Assembly: GCA_041477005.1 (NCBI GenBank)
Contig: JBGOUJ010000349.1
Location: forward strand, 1-8,267
Direction: 5' to 3'
From: JBGOUJ01 sp041477005
GTDB taxonomy: Bacteria; Acidobacteriota; Terriglobia; Bryobacterales; JACQDG01
Length of the DNA stretch: 8,267 nt
Positions 4,865-8,267 of the stretch are shown in pieces; position 1 is the first letter of the stretch, and the number at the start of each line of letters is the position of its first letter. The position numbers and the translations under genes are program-made. The notes beneath the pieces are model-generated. The model saw only the letters and a list, made by a program, of their open reading frames with translations, did not search any database and was not told where the DNA came from.

Positions 4865-6934
4865 TCACACCAACGCCACGCGGATGTCGAGCCAGCCCAG
4901 AGACGTCACCGCAGCCTGGTCGCTCTCGCGCAGCAACACCGTCGTGGTCGTGGCCTCGACAATCGCCGGACCCTGGATGGTCTCGCCCGGCGCCAGAGCC
5001 TCCAGGTCGAAGATGGGGACCCGCTGCCACCGGCCCAGGTAGACCGGCCGGCGCGTCCGCGGCCGGGCCGGGACGCCCTTCGGTCCCGGCGGGAGCGCCG
5101 GTTCCTCCGGCAGTTCCGGCAGTTCCCCCACCACCGCCACCCGGGCATTCACCAGGACCACCTCCTGGTCGCGCACGCTGTAAGTGTAAAGCTCCTCGTG
5201 CCGGCGGTAGAACCGCTCCATCACTTGAGCCATCAGGCCGGGCGCCGCCAGATCCAGGCCATCCAGTGACACGCTGATCTCGAAGATCTGCTCGCCGTAG
5301 CGCATGTCGAGGGCCCGATGGATTCGCACCGGTCCCTGGAACGCCTGCTTCAGCCGCCGCCTTCCCTCCGCTTCCATTTGAGCAAAGATGCGGCGCAGCA
5401 CCGCGCGACCCGCCCGATGCGCGTCGCCGATATGCGTTCGCACGATCTCATAACGCAGATCGGTCGCCAGCATGCCCCACGCCGACAGGACCGCAGCCAG
5501 CCGAGGCAGCACCACGCGCCGGATCTCCAGTCGCCGCGCCACGTCGGTGATGTGGAGCCCGGCGGCGCCACCGAAAGCGAGCAGCGTAAACCCGCGGGGA
5601 TCCACGCCACGGCGAACCGAGACCAGGCGGATCCCGTCGGCCATCTGCGTGTTGACGATCTGGTGGATGCCGCTTGCCGCCGCCACCCGCTCGCTTCCGA
5701 GCCGATCGGCGATGCCGTCCACGGCGCGCTCGGCCGCCGCGGCATCGAGGCGCGTCTCGCCGCCCTCAAAGTTCCCGGGATCCAGATAGCCCAGTACCAG
5801 GTTCGCGTCGGTTACCGTCGCAGCCGCGCCTCCCTTGCCGTAGCAGGCCGGTCCCGGGTCGGCCCCCGCGCTCGCCGGCCCGACGCGCAGAATGCCTCCG
5901 GCGTCCACCCGCGCGATGGAGCCTCCGCCGGCGCCGATGCTGGCGATGTCGAGGCTGGGAAGGGACACCCGGTAGCCGGCCACGCCCCGATCCCGCGCGA
6001 GCTGCGGCTCACCGGCCACGATCAGCGAGATGTCGGTGCTGGTCCCGCCCATATCGAAGGCAATCAAGTTCAGCTCGCCGAGAAGCCGCCCGCAGTGCCG
6101 GCTGGCGGCCACGCCGCCCGCGGGGCCCGAGAGCACCGCGCCGGCAGCCAGGCGCCCGGCCTCCTCGATCGGGGCGACCCCGCCGTGCGACTGCATCACG
6201 AGCACGTCGCCCTGGTAGCCGGCTTGGCGCAGGCGCGCGCGCAGCCGATCGAGATAGCGCGACAACACCGGCCCTACGCTGGCATTCACCACGGTCGTCG
6301 ATACCCGTTCATACTCCTTGATCTGGGGCAGAATCTCGGAGGAGAGCGACACGTACACGCCCGGCAGGGCGCGGGCCAGTGCGGCGCGCGTCAACGTTTC
6401 GTGTCGCGGGTCCCGGTAAGCGTGCAGGTAGCACACGGCCACCGCCTCTACGCGGTCCCGCTTGAGCCGCGCGATGGCGCGCTGGAGTGAGCGCTCGTCG
6501 AGAGCGACGGCCACCCGGCCATCGGCGCGGACCCGCTCCCGCACGCCGATCCGCAACGCCCGCGGCGCCAGCGGCTCGGGGGGCGGCATCCGCAGGTTGT
6601 AGCGGTCGTCCTTCAACCCTTCCCGCATCTCGATGACGTCCCGGTGGCCCTCGGTCGTCAAGAGCGCCACCCTCGCTCCCTTACGCTCGAGCAGCGCGTT
6701 GGTCGCCACGGTCGTGCCGTGAACGATCCGGTCCGTTCCACCCAGGAGGCCGGCCAGGTCGCGGCCTGCCTGGTCGTACCCCAGCACGGCAGCCAGGCGG
6801 GCGAGGCCATCCATCACCCCTATCGAGGGATCGGCCGGGGTCGAAGCCGCCTTGGCGAACACAACTCTCCCGGCCTCATCCACCGCGACGAGGTCCGTGA
6901 ACGTTCCGCCGACGTCGATGCCGATGCGGTACAT
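4865..6934 (-). CDS. hyuA: N-methylhydantoinase A / 5-oxoprolinase-type ATPase subunit
   Basis: HyuA is the ATP-binding subunit of cytosolic enzymes that couple ATP hydrolysis to opening of cyclic amides (N-methylhydantoin, 5-oxoproline) or, in relatives, to carboxylation of acetone or acetophenone. The 689-residue length is normal. The N-terminal actin-like phosphate loop is GIDVGGTFTDLV (5-16). HGTTVATNALLERKGARV (72-89) and TTEGHRDVIEMREG (93-106) are standard in the family. The second phosphate loop is AFDMGGTSTDISLI (292-305). The family blocks SIGAGGGSIARVDAG (332-346), GPASAGADPGPACYGKGG (352-369) and TDANLVLGYL (375-384) follow. LAFGGAAGLHI (452-462) and a C-terminal domain to residue 689 complete the protein. 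No motif is broken. The gene begins 3 nt after hyuB with GGGAGG 9 nt upstream of ATG, so the two are cotranslated. The particular substrate cannot be read from the sequence. A carboxylase role is the alternative, but no third (gamma) subunit is visible downstream. Confidence 0.95.
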   Translation of the reverse strand: MYRIGIDVGGTFTDLVAVDEAGRVVFAKAASTPADPSIGVMDGLARLAAVLGYDQAGRDLAGLLGGTDRIVHGTTVATNALLERKGARVALLTTEGHRDVIEMREGLKDDRYNLRMPPPEPLAPRALRIGVRERVRADGRVAVALDERSLQRAIARLKRDRVEAVAVCYLHAYRDPRHETLTRAALARALPGVYVSLSSEILPQIKEYERVSTTVVNASVGPVLSRYLDRLRARLRQAGYQGDVLVMQSHGGVAPIEEAGRLAAGAVLSGPAGGVAASRHCGRLLGELNLIAFDMGGTSTDISLIVAGEPQLARDRGVAGYRVSLPSLDIASIGAGGGSIARVDAGGILRVGPASAGADPGPACYGKGGAAATVTDANLVLGYLDPGNFEGGETRLDAAAAERAVDGIADRLGSERVAAASGIHQIVNTQMADGIRLVSVRRGVDPRGFTLLAFGGAAGLHITDVARRLEIRRVVLPRLAAVLSAWGMLATDLRYEIVRTHIGDAHRAGRAVLRRIFAQMEAEGRRRLKQAFQGPVRIHRALDMRYGEQIFEISVSLDGLDLAAPGLMAQVMERFYRRHEELYTYSVRDQEVVLVNARVAVVGELPELPEEPALPPGPKGVPARPRTRRPVYLGRWQRVPIFDLEALAPGETIQGPAIVEATTTTVLLRESDQAAVTSLGWLDIRVALV

Positions 6935-6937
6935 CGC

Positions 6938-8266
6938 TCAGCGCCTCCCTCGTCGCGGTTGAGTCACGAAGCCATTCTCGGCGTCGGCCGCCCGAGCTTG
7001 CTTGGTGCGGCGTTTCGGATCGCCCCATCCGCCCCCGCCTCCCGACTCGATCAGGAACACGTCACCCGGACGCACGGGTATTCCGACTTCCTTGGTCTTG
7101 AGGACGCGGCGCCGCCCGCCGGATCGCAGCCGGTAGCGATGGGGCAGCCCGTCCTTACCCCCGGCCATACCGCAGGCGCCATGGCGGGTTCCGTCTCCGG
7201 CCGTGTTCGCCCGCGCCGGTTCTGCGATCTCCATGGCCAGCTCCAGCACCGAGCCCACCCCGCCGCGATGCAGTCCCTCGCCTCCGGAATCCGGCCGGAA
7301 CTCATGCCGCCGGAAGAAGAGGGGAAACCGTACCTCCATGACCTCCACGCTTCCGAATTTGATGCCGCCGGCCGCCTGCCACTCCCCGGCCGACGGCCAC
7401 CCGTCGCCGGCCGAGGAGGCGCCTCCGCCGGGCCGCGCGTGAAACAGATGCCAGATGAAGGGCCGCCCCGAGCGAGGGTCCTTGCCCTGAATGGCGATTC
7501 GAAAACGGCGCCCCCACCCGGCCATCGCCCGCTCCGGGCACGCCCCCGCCAGAGCCTTGATGATCGCTTCGGCGATCTCCTGGGCGCAGTGATTCGTGCA
7601 GAGAGTCACCGGCGCCGGCTCCTTGGCCCACACCACGGTTCCCTCGCGCGCCAAAACCCGCACCGGCCGAAAGGTCCCGTCGTTCTTCGGCGTTTCCGGG
7701 TCGATCAGATACGCCAGGGCCATCACCACCGCCGACCGCATGTTGGCGTAGGAGGAGTTGATAAACCCAGCCACCTGAGGGTGGGAATCGGTGAGATCCA
7801 CAGTGAGGCCGGAGCCGCGCTTGGTTACCTTGGCCCGCACGTAGACGTCGTTGCAGCCATGGCCGTCGTCGTCGATGACCGCCTCGCCGCGATAGACGCC
7901 ATCCTTCCACGTCGCGATGTTGGCCCGCGTCTGCCGCTCGGCCGCATCGAGAACCGCCTCCACGCCCGCGACCGCGAGCTCAGGGCCATACTCGTCGAGA
8001 AGGGCCAGCAGCCGCCGCTCGCCGACCCGCGCCGAGCCGATCATCGCCGCCAGGTCTCCCTGGAAATCCCGCGAATGCCGGACGTTGGTCGCGATCATGT
8101 GGAGCACGTCGTCCCGCACCACGCCCGCCTCGTAAAGGCGCAGCGGCGGAATCCGAATTCCTTCCTGCCAGATCTCGGTCGCGCCCGGGTTGTAGCCGCC
8201 GTGCGTCGCGCCCCCGATGTCGCTCTGATGGGAACGATTGATGGACCAGAACAGAAGCTGTTCTCC
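6938..8266 (-). CDS. hyuB: N-methylhydantoinase B subunit, 5' end outside the window
   Basis: HyuB is the large partner that joins HyuA in ATP-dependent hydantoin/oxoproline hydrolysis. The minus-strand frame is open to the window edge, so the 442 residues seen lack the N-terminal part. The GTG at 8122 that could be taken as a start is internal, because clear family sequence precedes it: FWSINRSHQSDIGGATHGGY, then NPGATEIWQEGIRIPPLRLYE. The SHxSDxGG segment is the conserved histidine/aspartate motif of the family. Further conserved blocks are VDLTDSHPQVAGFINS, the AxEPAPVTLCTNHCAQEIAEAI region, GRPFIWHLFHARPGGGASSAGDG, and the C-terminal LIESGGGGGWGDPKRR typical of HyuB ends. No frameshift is seen. 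It precedes hyuA by 3 nt, so the order on the transcript is B then A. A carboxylase beta subunit is the alternative reading. Confidence 0.93.
   Translation of the reverse strand, partial: GEQLLFWSINRSHQSDIGGATHGGYNPGATEIWQEGIRIPPLRLYEAGVVRDDVLHMIATNVRHSRDFQGDLAAMIGSARVGERRLLALLDEYGPELAVAGVEAVLDAAERQTRANIATWKDGVYRGEAVIDDDGHGCNDVYVRAKVTKRGSGLTVDLTDSHPQVAGFINSSYANMRSAVVMALAYLIDPETPKNDGTFRPVRVLAREGTVVWAKEPAPVTLCTNHCAQEIAEAIIKALAGACPERAMAGWGRRFRIAIQGKDPRSGRPFIWHLFHARPGGGASSAGDGWPSAGEWQAAGGIKFGSVEVMEVRFPLFFRRHEFRPDSGGEGLHRGGVGSVLELAMEIAEPARANTAGDGTRHGACGMAGGKDGLPHRYRLRSGGRRRVLKTKEVGIPVRPGDVFLIESGGGGGWGDPKRRTKQARAADAENGFVTQPRRGRR
6944..6949 (-). promoter_or_regulatory. Shine-Dalgarno GGGAGG of hyuA, inside the end of hyuB
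   Basis: GGGAGG lies 9 nt before the hyuA ATG at 6934 and overlaps the last codons of hyuB. It fixes the hyuA start and shows that the two genes are one translation unit. Confidence 0.6.
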
Positions 8267-8267
8267 G

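Noticed and set aside
5318..6490. Plus-strand open frame of 390 codons antisense to hyuA
   Set aside because: It is Arg/His/Pro-rich without motifs or a ribosome-binding site and lies entirely opposite a clear hyuA.
1..8267. CRISPR array, rRNA or riboswitch
   Set aside because: No regularly spaced repeats, rRNA-like segments or recognised riboswitch cores were seen on either strand.

Overview
The window is GC-rich bacterial DNA. Every gene I can support lies on the minus strand, so genes are read from high to low coordinates. The style points to a soil-type Acidobacteriota (Bryobacter/Solibacter-like) or a similar GC-rich environmental bacterium. The signs are an N-methylhydantoinase locus, an ExuT-type sugar-acid transporter, exported haem-protein fragments and an ISAzo13-type transposase. 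This assignment is a guess from family content, not a measurement.

Layout from right to left. (1) 8266-4865: hyuB (5' end outside the window) and hyuA, the two subunits of an ATP-dependent N-methylhydantoinase/5-oxoprolinase-type enzyme, separated by 3 nt with a strong ribosome-binding site. (2) 4736-3053: a two-gene module of visibly lower GC. It encodes an ABC/AAA15-21-like ATPase whose stop overlaps the GTG start of a 181-residue Toprim-like protein. The architecture resembles ATPase-plus-Toprim anti-phage modules (PARIS, RloAB, OLD-like) and is the best candidate here for an undescribed system. (3) 2927-2259: remains of exported cytochrome genes. One is a decayed cytochrome c N-terminus (signal peptide plus CxxCH, interrupted by stops). 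The other is a 169-residue exported protein that appears truncated. (4) 2266-1007: an MFS transporter of the anion:cation symporter type, overlapping the preceding gene by 8 nt. (5) 1017-969: the 3' half of a tRNA-Asn(GUU) gene, which supplies the MFS stop codon and last residues. This is the usual footprint of tyrosine-recombinase integration at a tRNA. (6) 814-419: a small unknown protein. (7) The left edge carries the N-terminus of an ISAzo13-family transposase.

The tRNA-Asn remnant suggests that DNA to its right (MFS, cytochrome debris, ATPase/Toprim module and possibly hyu) is or was a genomic island. In that case DNA to its left is the old chromosomal flank. No integrase is visible in the window. 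An island would predict an integrase and an intact tRNA-Asn beyond the right edge. The hydantoinase genes and the MFS carrier are consistent with uptake and hydrolysis of cyclic amides or organic acids, but the two are separated by the putative defence module and need not work together.
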